The notes under the pieces are model-generated. The model did not search any database. It saw only the letters and a list, made by a program, of their open reading frames with translations, and was not told the origin of the DNA. Shown one piece after another: positions 8,921-17,875 of a stretch of DNA of 64,000 bases (positions are counted from its first letter, which is position 1; every line of letters starts with the position of its first letter). The position numbers and the translations under genes are program-made. The stretch comes from Arthrobacter alpinus (GTDB lineage: Bacteria; Actinomycetota; Actinomycetes; Actinomycetales; Micrococcaceae), in assembly GCF_900105965.1 (NCBI RefSeq), contig NZ_FNTV01000001.1, positions 3,844,001 to 3,908,000 of the forward strand. Direction: 5' to 3'.

Positions 8921-9721
8921 ATGAAGCATGAAACGACCAACGCCGCCACGGTGTTGAAAACCATAGCCGATATGGCCCCGGAAGCAGTTCTGTTGGCCGG
9001 CGCGGGCAGGGCGATCCTGCTCCAATTGGCCAACCCCGCCGTGGGCTACGGTGTGGCGGATCATTCGAGCTTTTCCGCCGATCCGCTGCGTCGCCTGCAC
9101 GGGACACTGAGCTACATCTACGCCCTGAGCAACGGCACGCCGGCACAGCGCAAAAGCGTGCAGCGGCAAGTCCAGCGCGCGCATCGGCCGGTCAGATCCG
9201 GAGGGTCCCCGGATGTCCCCGCCTACGATGCTTCAGATCCGCAGCAGCAGCTATGGGTTGCCGCTACCCTTTATGATTCAGCATGCCAGGTGCATGAACT
9301 TGTGTTCCCCGCCCTCGCGGACGATGATGCGGAGTCCGTGTATCAAAGCTACGCAGTCCTTGGAACTGCCCTGGGGATGCCCGCGAACCTTTGGCCCGCA
9401 TCCCGCGCAGAATTTGCAAGCTATTGGGACAAACAGCTTGCAACATTGAGCGTGGATCAAACGGTCGCGAACGTGGCGGCCCAACTATTGGCAGCTGCAA
9501 ACGCTCCGCGATGGGCCCGCGTGCTCATGCCGCTGGCCCGCTTCCTAACGGCGGGTTTGCTGCCTCCCCAAGTCCGGGACATGTACGGCTTTACCTGGAC
9601 ATCAGGGAAAGGGCGGATACTTACGAGCTTCTTCAAACTTGTCTCGGTGCTGGTCAAGATCACCCCCTGCGGAATCCGCCGGGCCCCCATGCGTTACTAC
9701 CTCCGGCGCATCCCGGAGTAG
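8921..9721 (+). CDS. Oxygenase MpaB family protein (DUF2236)
   Basis: 266 residues. The stretches LLAGAGRAILLQLANPAVG and DHSSFSADPLRRLHGTLSYIYAL match the conserved start of DUF2236, whose members include the fungal MpaB oxygenase and the rubber oxygenase Lcp. The conserved RRVQRAHRPV-like segment (here QRQVQRAHRPVR) and a Tyr/Trp-rich centre are present. Relatives bind b-type heme through a histidine and are proposed to use oxygen, but bacterial short members have no proven substrate. The ATG at 8921 has no strong ribosome site. It converges with the DUF2461 gene 29 nt downstream. Confidence 0.8.
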   Translation: MKHETTNAATVLKTIADMAPEAVLLAGAGRAILLQLANPAVGYGVADHSSFSADPLRRLHGTLSYIYALSNGTPAQRKSVQRQVQRAHRPVRSGGSPDVPAYDASDPQQQLWVAATLYDSACQVHELVFPALADDDAESVYQSYAVLGTALGMPANLWPASRAEFASYWDKQLATLSVDQTVANVAAQLLAAANAPRWARVLMPLARFLTAGLLPPQVRDMYGFTWTSGKGRILTSFFKLVSVLVKITPCGIRRAPMRYYLRRIPE

Positions 9722-9750
9722 CGTTTCAGGGGCTCGAGGGTGCCAGGCAA

Positions 9751-10386
9751 TTACGGCGCTGCGTAGCGAATGACCCAGTCAACAAGCGGGCGCAGCCGCT
9801 CCCAATACTCTTCGATGTGACCCTGAGCAGCCGCAGTCGCCAGCCAGTCAGGACTCCCCAGTGATAGCGAAGCGCTCAGTGTTTTGTGCTTTAGCAGCTC
9901 AGGGCGGGCGTGGTCCTTGGGGTAGCCGCGGGGGGTTGTCTTGAGCGTTTGCCCTTCAATGGTGAACCCCGCAGCCACGAGCCCAGCCATGATGGTTTCC
10001 AGCCCCTTGCCACTGGCCGAGGCATCCACGGCGGCCCGGTACCGTGCCAGCTGGGCCGGGGCAACAGAACGGTAGCCGCCTCCCACGAGTAGGCCATCGG
10101 CGCTGACTTGGAGGTAAAACCCCACGCCTTCATGGTTGGAAACAAACATGCCCTGAGCACTCTTGTAGGGCTCCTTGTTGGGGGAGAAGCGCACGTCCCG
10201 GTACGGGCGGAATATCTTGCCAGGACCAAAACGGGGTTCCAGCTCGCGCAGGAGGGCCGCAAGCGGGGCCTGCACAGCGCCGTCGTACTGGTCTTTGTGC
10301 TCCAGCCACCACTCGCGATTGTTGTTGTCTTCAAGGGCCGCATAAAAATCAAGGGCCGCCGTGGGAATGCCATTGAATGTCTCCAT
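9751..10386 (-). CDS. DUF2461 domain-containing protein
   Basis: 211 residues starting METFNGIPTAALDFYAALEDNNNREWW. The DFYAALEDNN-x-REWW opening, the RPYRDVRFSPNKEPYKSAQG block and GVGFYLQVSADGLLVGGGYR are hallmarks of DUF2461 (TIGR02453). The family is widespread in actinobacteria and plants, presumed cytoplasmic, and has no established biochemical role. It is full length and alone on its strand, converging with the MpaB-type gene and diverging from the Fur-type regulator. Confidence 0.88.
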   Translation of the reverse strand: METFNGIPTAALDFYAALEDNNNREWWLEHKDQYDGAVQAPLAALLRELEPRFGPGKIFRPYRDVRFSPNKEPYKSAQGMFVSNHEGVGFYLQVSADGLLVGGGYRSVAPAQLARYRAAVDASASGKGLETIMAGLVAAGFTIEGQTLKTTPRGYPKDHARPELLKHKTLSASLSLGSPDWLATAAAQGHIEEYWERLRPLVDWVIRYAAP

Positions 10387-10507
10387 GCCTCTAGAGCTTA
10401 TGGACAGCGCCGCGGCTGCGCCAGGGACTCTCCAGCAACTGTGGGTATCCGCCCGAGCAACCCCTGGTGTGGGGGAATCGGCGGCCGCGACTTAGGGACT
10501 CCTTACT

Positions 10508-10518
10508 GGACTGAGTCC
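10508..10518. promoter_or_regulatory. Candidate operator palindrome upstream of fur-catalase pair
   Basis: An 11-nt palindrome GGACTGAGTCC lies 23 nt before the Fur-type ATG, in a short AT-richer stretch that also holds a TTGACA close to the start codon. FurA-type regulators commonly autoregulate from such a position, but this is not a canonical Fur box and the assignment is positional only. Confidence 0.3.
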
Positions 10519-10541
10519 AAAAAAGGGTTCACAATTGACAC

Positions 10542-11009
10542 ATGGTCACCAAAGAGCACTACGAGGAAATGTTGCGTGCAGTCCCGCTGCGCGTCACGCG
10601 TCCCCGTGTTGCCGTGCTCGAGGCGGTCGGGATGCATCCGCATGCGGATGCAGACACCGTCATTGGTGCCGTGCGCGCGGAATTGGGCAGTGTATCCAAA
10701 CAGGCCGTCTATGACGTCCTGGGGGCACTGGTCGATGCCCATCTGGTGCGGCGCATTGAGCCTTCGGGTTCGCCTGCCCGCTATGAGAGCAGGGTGGGCG
10801 ACAACCACCACCACGTGGTGTGCCGCTCCTGCGGGGACATAGCCGACGTGGATTGCGCCCTGGGCGCGGCTCCTTGCCTGCATGCCTCAAATGACCACGG
10901 ATTCACCATTGATGAAGCCGAGGTCATTTACTGGGGCACGTGCCCTGCCTGCGCCGCCAAAAGACTTCTGAACGAACAAGAACCGACAACATCTAGGAGC
11001 GATAAGTAA
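10542..11009 (+). CDS. Fur-family transcriptional regulator of the adjacent catalase
   Basis: 155 residues. An N-terminal winged helix (residues 10-85, [14 protein letters not shown] and [22 protein letters not shown]) is followed by the Fur dimerisation domain with [20 protein letters not shown] and CPAC, giving the His cluster and two Cys-x2-Cys pairs for metal binding. The gene ends 2 nt before the catalase start, so the two are surely co-transcribed. This matches the FurA/CatR arrangement of actinobacteria, in which the regulator represses itself and a peroxidase or catalase until oxidised. Whether the sensing metal is iron or manganese cannot be read from the sequence. Confidence 0.9.
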   Translation: MVTKEHYEEMLRAVPLRVTRPRVAVLEAVGMHPHADADTVIGAVRAELGSVSKQAVYDVLGALVDAHLVRRIEPSGSPARYESRVGDNHHHVVCRSCGDIADVDCALGAAPCLHASNDHGFTIDEAEVIYWGTCPACAAKRLLNEQEPTTSRSDK

Positions 11010-11011
11010 AG

Positions 11012-12478
11012 ATGACTATCGAAAACACCGCCCCCCTGACCACGGCAGCCGGCGCACCTGTTGCCAACAACCAGGACAGCCTCACCGCCGGCCCCCGTGG
11101 CCCGATGCTGCTGCAGGACGTCTGGTTCCTTGAAAAACTGGCCCACTTCAGCCGTGAGGTCATCCCCGAGCGCCGCATGCACGCCAAGGGCTCCGGCGCC
11201 TTCGGCACGTTCACGGTCACGAACGACATCACCAAATACACCAAGGCTGACATTTTCTCCGAGATTGGCAAGCAGACGGAAATGTTTGCCCGCTTCTCCA
11301 CGGTTGCCGGTGAGCGCGGCGCTGCCGATGCCGAGCGCGACATCCGCGGCTTTTCCCTGAAGTTCTACACCGAAGAGGGCAACTGGGACCTGGTTGGCAA
11401 CAACACCCCCGTGTTCTTCTTCCGCGATCCGTTGAAGTTCCCCGACCTGAACCGCGCAGTGAAGCGCGATCCCCGCACCAACATGCGCAGCGCCGAGAAC
11501 AACTGGGACTTCTGGACCAACCTGCCCGAGTCCCTGCACCAGGTCACGATCGTCATGTCCGACCGCGGCATCCCGGCCAGCTACCGCCACATGCACGGCT
11601 TTGGCTCGCACACCTTCTCCCTCATCAACGCCGCAGGCGAGCGTTTCTGGGTCAAGTTCCACCACGTCACCCAGCAGGGCATCAAGAACCTGACCGACGC
11701 CGAAGCCGGCGCAGTGGTGGCCGCAGACCGCGAGTCCAGCCAGCGCGACCTCTTCGATTCCATCGAGAACGGTGACTTCCCGAAGTGGAAGCTCATGGTC
11801 CAGATCATGCCCGAGGCTGACGCTGACACCTACAAGTACCACCCCTTCGACCTCACCAAGGTCTGGTCCAAGAAGGACTACCCGCTGATCGAGGTTGGCG
11901 AGTGGGAACTGAACCGCAACTCCGAGAACTACTTCGCAGACGTTGAGCAGTCCGCCTTCACCCCGGCCAACGTTGTTCCCGGCATCAGCTTCTCCCCGGA
12001 CCGCATGCTTCAGGGCCGTCTGTTCTCCTACGGCGACGCCGCCCGCTACCGCCTGGGTGTCAACCACCACCAGATCCCTGTCAACGCCGCGCGCAACAGC
12101 GTCAACACGTACCACCGCGACGGCCAAGGCCGCGTTGATGGCAACCAGGGCCGCACCCCCGGCATCGAGCCGAACTCATACGGCCGCTGGCCCGAGCAGC
12201 CGGCCTACGCCGATCCGGCACAGGCCATTGGCGCCGTTGCTGACCGCTTCAACTTCCGCGAAGACGATGCCAACTACTTCGAGCAGCCCGGCATCTTGTT
12301 CCGCGAGAAGATGACGGACGAGCAGCGTCAGGTGCTCTTCGAGAACACCGCTCGCGCCATCGACGGTGCCTCACAGGCCACCATTGAGCGCCACATCTTC
12401 AACTGCACCCAGGCCGATCCCGCCTACGGTGAAGGTGTTCGCAAGGCCATCGAGGCCCACCAGGCGTCCAAGGCCTAG
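11012..12478 (+). CDS. katA: Monofunctional heme catalase (clade 3 type)
   Basis: 488 residues, normal for small-subunit catalases. It converts hydrogen peroxide to water and oxygen. The distal active-site histidine lies in [12 protein letters not shown] (His57), the catalytic Asn in the [17 protein letters not shown] region, and the proximal heme Tyr in [14 protein letters not shown] near 12020-12060. The [11 protein letters not shown] block is also conserved. It follows a Fur-type regulator by 2 nt with a GGAGCGAT ribosome site inside that gene's end. Codon use is strongly biased to C-ending codons compared with neighbours, which suggests high expression. A very strong palindromic terminator follows. 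Confidence 0.97.
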   Translation: MTIENTAPLTTAAGAPVANNQDSLTAGPRGPMLLQDVWFLEKLAHFSREVIPERRMHAKGSGAFGTFTVTNDITKYTKADIFSEIGKQTEMFARFSTVAGERGAADAERDIRGFSLKFYTEEGNWDLVGNNTPVFFFRDPLKFPDLNRAVKRDPRTNMRSAENNWDFWTNLPESLHQVTIVMSDRGIPASYRHMHGFGSHTFSLINAAGERFWVKFHHVTQQGIKNLTDAEAGAVVAADRESSQRDLFDSIENGDFPKWKLMVQIMPEADADTYKYHPFDLTKVWSKKDYPLIEVGEWELNRNSENYFADVEQSAFTPANVVPGISFSPDRMLQGRLFSYGDAARYRLGVNHHQIPVNAARNSVNTYHRDGQGRVDGNQGRTPGIEPNSYGRWPEQPAYADPAQAIGAVADRFNFREDDANYFEQPGILFREKMTDEQRQVLFENTARAIDGASQATIERHIFNCTQADPAYGEGVRKAIEAHQASKA

Positions 12479-12489
12479 TCCTTAACGAC

Positions 12490-12547
12490 GTACGACGGCG
12501 GCGCTTGCCTTTCGCTTCACTGCGAAAGGCAAGCGCCGCCGTCGTAC
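12490..12547. terminator. Bidirectional terminator, 26-bp perfect palindrome
   Basis: Perfect inverted repeat of 26 bp (12490-12515 with 12522-12547) around the 6-nt loop TTCACT, starting 12 nt after the catalase stop and followed by TTTAAA. It sits between the convergent catalase and ankyrin genes, so it probably terminates both. Confidence 0.85.
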
Positions 12548-12574
12548 TTTAAAGGGCGTCGGTTGAGGGGTGCG

Positions 12575-12961
12575 TTAGCCGAGGAGGTGTTCGCGGCCAA
12601 ACATGGCTGCCGCTGCGCGGGCCGACGGGGTTCCGGCGTCGAGATCGGCTCCGGCGGCGACCAGCAGCGCGGCCACCGCATCCTCGCCCTTGAACAAGGC
12701 GCCGGCAATCGGGGATTGATCCCGGGCGTTGCGGATATCAACGTTGGCGCCGCGGCTGATCAACATGGACACGGCGTCGGCCTGGCCTTTGTAGGCGGCC
12801 AACATCAGCAGGGTGTTGCCTTCTGCATCCTGAACGTCAACGCTGATCCCGTGATCCAGAAAATCAGCCAGTTCGGCGGATTTTCCTTCTCGCGCCAAAT
12901 CCATGGCTAGGGCGATGACCTTGGCGGTCTGGTCTTCGGTGAGGGAGGAGTCATTGGTCAT
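12575..12961 (-). CDS. Ankyrin repeat protein
   Basis: 128 residues with about three ankyrin repeats: the GNTLLMLAAYKGQADAV and LISRGANVDIRNARDQSP segments are classical, with a more divergent final repeat. No signal peptide is visible, so it is likely cytoplasmic. It converges with the catalase gene. Ankyrin proteins beside catalases are known elsewhere; for example AnkB supports KatB activity in Pseudomonas aeruginosa. A catalase-supporting role here is only an inference from position. Confidence 0.85.
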   Translation of the reverse strand: MTNDSSLTEDQTAKVIALAMDLAREGKSAELADFLDHGISVDVQDAEGNTLLMLAAYKGQADAVSMLISRGANVDIRNARDQSPIAGALFKGEDAVAALLVAAGADLDAGTPSARAAAAMFGREHLLG

Positions 12962-13017
12962 TTCTCAAGCCTAGGCGATGCCCTGTGGAATTCCCCGAAG
13001 TTTCCGAACGGAGCTGC

Positions 13018-13836
13018 CTAGAGTTCCGGCACGTCCAATCCACCGTCAGCAACAAAGTTGGCTACGTGCTGGCGTTCGTCGCCGTGGCGGCGGGCAAAGA
13101 GATGAAATTCCACGGCCGATTCCCACTGATCCGTGACCCACACCGTGAGGCCTTGAATCGGGGGAGTTGCCTGCGTTGCCACATGGTCCATGGCCCCGGC
13201 CAGCTCAACGAGTGATTCTGCCTCGATATGGTCAATGGTTGTCGACGCGGTACGCGGGACCGCCATCCAATGTCCGTCGTTGAGGGTCGCAGGATTCACT
13301 GCTTCAAGTCGAAACACCGGTTCCGGGCCGGAAGGTGGGGAGTCGGTGAGGCCAGCCTCCAGAGCAGGCTCACCTGCCACCGAGTCCCGCCACAGTCGCA
13401 GCTGTTCGTCCAGATCCGCTGTGTCCTCGACGGCCACGCGTTGGTGGGCGGGGAGGCGGAGTGCGGCAGCCGCCGTCGTGCTGCCGGGGACGTTGAAGAA
13501 CACGTGCAGGGTGGGTGTAGAGGTTTCGGCCAGCGGTTCGCCCAGGGCATCACCCACGGGCTGCCAATTCTGGGCCATGTACAGTTGCGCGGCCGTGGCT
13601 CCGGACAGCTCGGTCATTGCGCGGCGCCAGGATCCGTAACAGTGCAAAAGATCGGCGGCAGACTCGGTGCTAAACGCCAAGGCCGGATCATTGAGGCGAA
13701 TGACGAAGTGGCCCAGAGACAAAGGGAACTTGGGCCTGCTGACACTCCAAAAAATGGAGGAGTACAGGTTGGTGCGAATCGGAACCAAAGCAATCCCCTC
13801 CCCATGGATCGGCGCAGCATGATGCACAGACAGCAT
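13018..13836 (-). CDS. Hypothetical protein, faintly HIT-like
   Basis: 272 residues; family not recognised with confidence. The N-terminal half contains LGHFVIRLNDPALAF, a helix with YGSWRRAMTEL, AQLYMAQNWQPVGDAL and TPTLHVFFNVPG. That order resembles a histidine-triad fold, but only one histidine of the HxHxH motif survives, so nucleotide hydrolase activity is unlikely. The C-terminal half (AVPRTASTTIDHIEAESL onward) has no motif I know. The protein is soluble and acidic with no signal peptide. It is divergent from the MFS gene, 36 nt apart. Confidence 0.55.
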   Translation of the reverse strand: MLSVHHAAPIHGEGIALVPIRTNLYSSIFWSVSRPKFPLSLGHFVIRLNDPALAFSTESAADLLHCYGSWRRAMTELSGATAAQLYMAQNWQPVGDALGEPLAETSTPTLHVFFNVPGSTTAAAALRLPAHQRVAVEDTADLDEQLRLWRDSVAGEPALEAGLTDSPPSGPEPVFRLEAVNPATLNDGHWMAVPRTASTTIDHIEAESLVELAGAMDHVATQATPPIQGLTVWVTDQWESAVEFHLFARRHGDERQHVANFVADGGLDVPEL

Positions 13837-13872
13837 AACTCACAGGCGTGGCGAGCGGACTAGGCTTGAGCC

Positions 13873-15153
13873 GTGCCAAGACTCCTTGCAGATATAACCC
13901 CGTTGAAGGAAAGCCCTGCTTTTAGGAGGCTCTGGTTTGGCAACGGACTCTCCTCGATTGGCACCCAACTGACAGTTGTGGCCGTCAGTCTTGAGGTGTA
14001 CGAGCTCACCGGATCCACCCTGTCAGTGGGCATGCTGGGATTGGCCGCCTTGATCCCGCTGGTCATCGCAGGTCTCTACGGCGGCGCCATCGTAGACACA
14101 CACGACCGCCGAAAAGTGGCGCTGGCCTCCTCAACGGTGCTGTGGCTCGTGACCGTCTGCATCGCGCTGCAGGCTTGGCTGGGTCTCGGCAATGTTGGCA
14201 TTCTCTACGGACTCATCGCGATCCAATCGGCGGCGGCAGGTGTCAACGGTTCAGCCCGCAGCGCCATTGTGCCCAGGTTGGTGCGCCCGGAACTGCTGCC
14301 CTCCGCCAATGCGCTGAGCATGATCGTCATGGGACTCGGCACCACCATAGGCCCGCTACTCGCCGGCATCCTGGTGGCCAACATCGGCTACGGCTGGACG
14401 TACACGGTGGATGTGTTGACGTTTACGGCCTCGCTGTGGGCGCTCTTCAAACTTCCACCGCTGCCGCCGTTGCCACGAGCCGGCGGCGTACAGCGTGCCG
14501 GCTTCAAATCGGTGTTGGAAGGATTCGCCTTCCTAGGCACCCGCAAAAATGTGCGTATGACGTTCCTGGTGGACATGTGCGCCATGGTCTTTGCCTTGCC
14601 GCGCGCGTTGTTGCCGGCCATCGGGGCGGTCTGGTTGGGCGGAGGCGAGCAAACGGCAGGCATCCTGCTGGCCTCCATTGCCGCCGGGTCCTTCCTCGGG
14701 GCCCTGTTCTCCGGCCCGCTGGGCAGTGTCCGGCGCCAGGGCCTGGCGGTGGTGTGGTCCATTTCCCTGTGGGGTGCGGCCATCGCTGCGCTGGGTGGTG
14801 CCGTTTTGGCCGGTGGACACACGAACGACGGCGGGACCTCACCGTGGATTGTTGGTGCGGTTGCCGCTTTGGTGGTGGCCGGAGTTGCGGACACCATCAG
14901 TTCCGTGTTCCGCTCCACGATTTTGCAATCGGCAACGCCGGACCATCTCCGCGGCAGGCTGCAGGGCATCTTTGTGGTTGTGGTGACCGGTGGGCCCAGG
15001 CTGGGTGACGTATTTTCAGGCTCCGTGGGGCAGTGGCGCGGGGAAGGCTGGGCGGCCGTGATCGGCGGCGCTCTCTGCATCGGCGCTGTGTGGGCCCTGG
15101 CATTCTGGCAACGCGGATTCTTGCGCTATGACGCCCGCCACCCGGAACCGTAA
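13873..15153 (+). CDS. MFS transporter (EntS-like exporter family)
   Basis: 426 residues, twelve predicted helices. The opening (SPAFRRLWFGNGLSSIGTQLTVVAVSLEVYELTGST) and the loop GGAIVDTHDRRKV are typical of the MFS group that includes the enterobactin exporter EntS and many unassigned actinobacterial exporters. The start is GTG at 13873, only 36 nt from the divergent hypothetical gene and with little room for a leader, so a leaderless transcript is possible. No siderophore biosynthesis genes are nearby, so substrate is open. Confidence 0.87.
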   Translation: MPRLLADITPLKESPAFRRLWFGNGLSSIGTQLTVVAVSLEVYELTGSTLSVGMLGLAALIPLVIAGLYGGAIVDTHDRRKVALASSTVLWLVTVCIALQAWLGLGNVGILYGLIAIQSAAAGVNGSARSAIVPRLVRPELLPSANALSMIVMGLGTTIGPLLAGILVANIGYGWTYTVDVLTFTASLWALFKLPPLPPLPRAGGVQRAGFKSVLEGFAFLGTRKNVRMTFLVDMCAMVFALPRALLPAIGAVWLGGGEQTAGILLASIAAGSFLGALFSGPLGSVRRQGLAVVWSISLWGAAIAALGGAVLAGGHTNDGGTSPWIVGAVAALVVAGVADTISSVFRSTILQSATPDHLRGRLQGIFVVVVTGGPRLGDVFSGSVGQWRGEGWAAVIGGALCIGAVWALAFWQRGFLRYDARHPEP

Positions 15154-15221
15154 ACGGGAACAAGCCGCCAGCACGGTACGTTTTTAGGTGTATGGAGCTA
15201 CTACTTTGAGGGGACGCACCG

Positions 15222-16091
15222 GTGCGCAGGAATTTTAACGGATTGAAGACCGCGGCACTTTTTGGCGTGCTGTGGGCCGTTCTGTTGGGTATTGGTGGCG
15301 TGATCTCCGCCGGGAGCGGTAGTGCGGCGCCGCTGTGGATCTTTGCCTTGATTGGGGTGGGGACCACTGCTTACGGCTACTGGAACAGTGACAAGATCGC
15401 AATCCGGTCCATGCAGGCCTATCCCGTGAGCGAGGCTCAGGCCCCCGGGATTTACCGGATTGTGCGGGAGCTGTCCACCAAGGCCAATCAGCCCATGCCA
15501 GCCATCTACGTTTCACCCACACAGGCACCCAACGCCTTCGCTACTGGACGCAACCCCAAGAACGCCGCCGTTTGCTGCACCGAGGGAATCTTGAACATTC
15601 TCGACGAGCGAGAACTGCGCGGCGTGCTGGGCCACGAACTCATGCACGTCTACAACCGCGACATCCTCACCTCCTCAGTGGCGGCCGCTGTGGCAGGGGT
15701 CATCACTTCCGTGGCGCAGATGATGATGTTCTTTGGCGGTGGCGACCGCCGCAATGCCAACCCCCTGGCCATGATTGCCATGGCCCTGCTGGCCCCGTTG
15801 GCTGCGTCCATGATACAGCTGGCCATCAGCCGCACGCGCGAATACGACGCCGACGAAGACGGCGCGCACCTCACGGACGATCCGCTGGCCTTGGCGTCTG
15901 CCCTGCGCAAACTTGAACGCGGCGTCCAGCTTGCCCCGTTGCCGCAGGATCAAAAGCTGGTTAACACCAGCCACCTTATGATCGCCAACCCCTTCAAGGC
16001 CGGTGGGGCGAAGAAACTCTTCGCTACACACCCGCCCATGGCCGAGCGCATTGCCCGGCTAGAGAAGATTGCCGGACGCCCGCTCCCGTAA
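15222..16091 (+). CDS. htpX: Membrane metalloprotease HtpX (M48 family)
   Basis: 289 residues. Two N-terminal helices (about residues 8-50) are followed by a cytosolic protease domain with HELMH (His138, Glu139, His142) as zinc site, and a third ligand expected in the EYDADEDGA block. Two further helices lie at about 155-210. HtpX degrades misfolded membrane proteins and complements FtsH-based quality control. The start is GTG at 15222 with GGGGACG upstream. It is a single gene, full length, in a normal actinobacterial form. Confidence 0.93.
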   Translation: MRRNFNGLKTAALFGVLWAVLLGIGGVISAGSGSAAPLWIFALIGVGTTAYGYWNSDKIAIRSMQAYPVSEAQAPGIYRIVRELSTKANQPMPAIYVSPTQAPNAFATGRNPKNAAVCCTEGILNILDERELRGVLGHELMHVYNRDILTSSVAAAVAGVITSVAQMMMFFGGGDRRNANPLAMIAMALLAPLAASMIQLAISRTREYDADEDGAHLTDDPLALASALRKLERGVQLAPLPQDQKLVNTSHLMIANPFKAGGAKKLFATHPPMAERIARLEKIAGRPLP

Positions 16092-16121
16092 CCGGGGTGA
16101 TCTTTCCAGACGCTGCTGCGG

Positions 16122-17246
16122 CTAGGCGAAGCTGGCCAGCATCAACGCCACGTGGGACAGGGACTCGTGATCCGTGGTCGCGTGGGCCGAAAACCTGATC
16201 CGGTGCGCGCCATGAAGGGTTGCGGAGATGCCTGCACCCGCCAGCGCAGCGTGGGCCTGCGCCGCGTTGCCTTCGGGGAAACCGGCCACCACAATGCCGG
16301 CACGCTCCCCGTCCTCGCGTGGCGAAAGCACACTTACCCCGGAGTTCTCCAACTTCTCCGCCAGAACTGCGGTTGTGGCCAAGATGCGGTCGGCAATGAC
16401 GCCGAGCCCGGCTTCTTCAATGAGTTCCAGCGCGGAGGCAAACGACCCGGCCGCGAAGGGCGAAAGATTTGAAATACTGAACTTGCCGGCGTCCGTGCGC
16501 GGGGCATGCGCAACGCCGTCGTACAGCGAAGGATGCTCGACGCCGGTCCAGCCTCCCAGCGTCGGTGCGATCCGTTCCAGACCAACTGCGGAGAACGCCA
16601 TGGCTCCGGAACCCCACCCGCCACGAACCCACTTCTGGCTGCCCGTCACCACGGCATCGGCAACACTCCAATCCTGGTCAATGGCGCCAAACCCCTGAAT
16701 GCCATCCACCAGCAGCAATCGATCCGCCCCGATGACCTCGCGGATCCCGGCCAAATCGGCGCGGTATCCGGTTTGGAAGTCCACGGCGCTGACCGCCACT
16801 GCCGTGACGGACGGGGTGAGCGATTGTGCCACCAGCTCCGGTGTAACAAACGCCAGACTTTCGCCCATCAGGGCCACCTCGTTCAGACCTGCCTGCTGCG
16901 CCCGCAACCAGGGATACGTGTTGGCCGGGAACTCGCCGGCGCTGACCAGGACTTTCCCTTTCACACCAAAGGCGAGCTGAAACAGGCCGTAGGAGGTGGC
17001 CGGGAGGAGGGTGATGTTATCCGTGGCAAAGCCGGTCAAGCGGGATACCGTGGCGCGCGCCCGCCCGTCCTCGTTGTGGAGTCGCTCGCTAACGCCCGCA
17101 GCTCCCTCGGCGGCGTCGGCCATGAGCTGGCCTGATGCTGCCAGGACGGCCCGTGAGGGTGGGCCAAAGCTGGCAAAGTTTAAGTATCCGGACTGTTCAC
17201 TAAAGGCAGCGAGATAGTGGGCGGGAAGTTCGTTGGTGCGTTTCAT
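16122..17246 (-). CDS. Aminotransferase class V-fold PLP enzyme
   Basis: 374 residues from the ATG at 17246, chosen because AGGATC lies just upstream; the frame extends 16 codons further without support. The fold-type I PLP lysine sits in TGSQKWVRGG, followed by GSGAMAFS. LNFASFGPPSRAV and PATSYGLFQLAFG match class V aminotransferases and cysteine-desulfurase-like enzymes. The active-site cysteine loop of desulfurases is not evident, so a transaminase, lyase or epimerase role is likelier. Substrate is unknown and no pathway neighbour helps. Confidence 0.85.
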   Translation of the reverse strand: MKRTNELPAHYLAAFSEQSGYLNFASFGPPSRAVLAASGQLMADAAEGAAGVSERLHNEDGRARATVSRLTGFATDNITLLPATSYGLFQLAFGVKGKVLVSAGEFPANTYPWLRAQQAGLNEVALMGESLAFVTPELVAQSLTPSVTAVAVSAVDFQTGYRADLAGIREVIGADRLLLVDGIQGFGAIDQDWSVADAVVTGSQKWVRGGWGSGAMAFSAVGLERIAPTLGGWTGVEHPSLYDGVAHAPRTDAGKFSISNLSPFAAGSFASALELIEEAGLGVIADRILATTAVLAEKLENSGVSVLSPREDGERAGIVVAGFPEGNAAQAHAALAGAGISATLHGAHRIRFSAHATTDHESLSHVALMLASFA

Positions 17247-17391
17247 GAAGATCCTGACATGGGCGAAGGGGTCGATCGGGGCGGCGATGGCCAAGCATCG
17301 GCCATTCCAGTTGCAGAAAACGTTAGCTCATGGCGCACCTGCGCATTGAGTCTCCGCGACGATCAGGCTCGGCAAAGTCAGCCTCATTTCC

Positions 17392-17826
17392 ATGGACATC
17401 ATGGCTGCCGGGAGAACTTATGCATTTCCAGATAACCAGACTCTGGACGAAGCCCGTCCCTGGTGGATGGAGCAGTCGGCCGGGCAAACAGTGGTTGCGC
17501 TGGATGGGCAGGAAATCATCGAGTCGGCGAAGATGGGACCCAACCGCCCTGGACGCGGCCAGCACATCGCCACCGCCTCATTCCTGGTTCATCCGCAGCA
17601 TCAAGGACGCGGGGTTGGGCGGGCTTTCGGTGAATACGTGATCCATTGGGCGCGTCGCGAGGGCTACCGTGGCATACAGTTCAACGCCGTCGTGGGAGCC
17701 AACCATCCGGCGGCTTATCTGTGGCAGTCTCTTCGCTTGGAGATTATGGGTACTGTCCCGGAGGTCTTCGATCACCCGGATGAGGGGTTTGTCGGTCTGC
17801 ATGTCATGTATCAATGTCTGAGGTGA
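17392..17826 (+). CDS. GNAT acetyltransferase, N-terminus apparently frameshifted
   Basis: 144 residues in the open frame. The acetyl-CoA loop QGRGVGRAFG and the AKMGPNRPGRGQHIATASF and LWQSL-LEIMGTVPEVFDHP segments match a common GNAT N-acetyltransferase family of about 165 residues. The first strand and helix are missing from this frame. A start-like ATG at 17330 in another frame encodes MAHLRIES, and the main frame just before 17392 encodes ATIRLGKVSLISMDIM. Joining them needs one extra base near 17353-17358, which restores a 166-residue protein. Either a recent deletion inactivated the gene or the sequence has an error here. Confidence 0.75.
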   Translation: MDIMAAGRTYAFPDNQTLDEARPWWMEQSAGQTVVALDGQEIIESAKMGPNRPGRGQHIATASFLVHPQHQGRGVGRAFGEYVIHWARREGYRGIQFNAVVGANHPAAYLWQSLRLEIMGTVPEVFDHPDEGFVGLHVMYQCLR

Positions 17827-17875
17827 GCCCGTCCCCGCGGACCCGCCGATTCGCCAAGTGGTACAGAATGGAATC

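Noticed and set aside
10928-12127. 399-codon open frame opposite the catalase
   Set aside because: Antisense artefact of strong codon bias; Val/Gly-rich with no motif.
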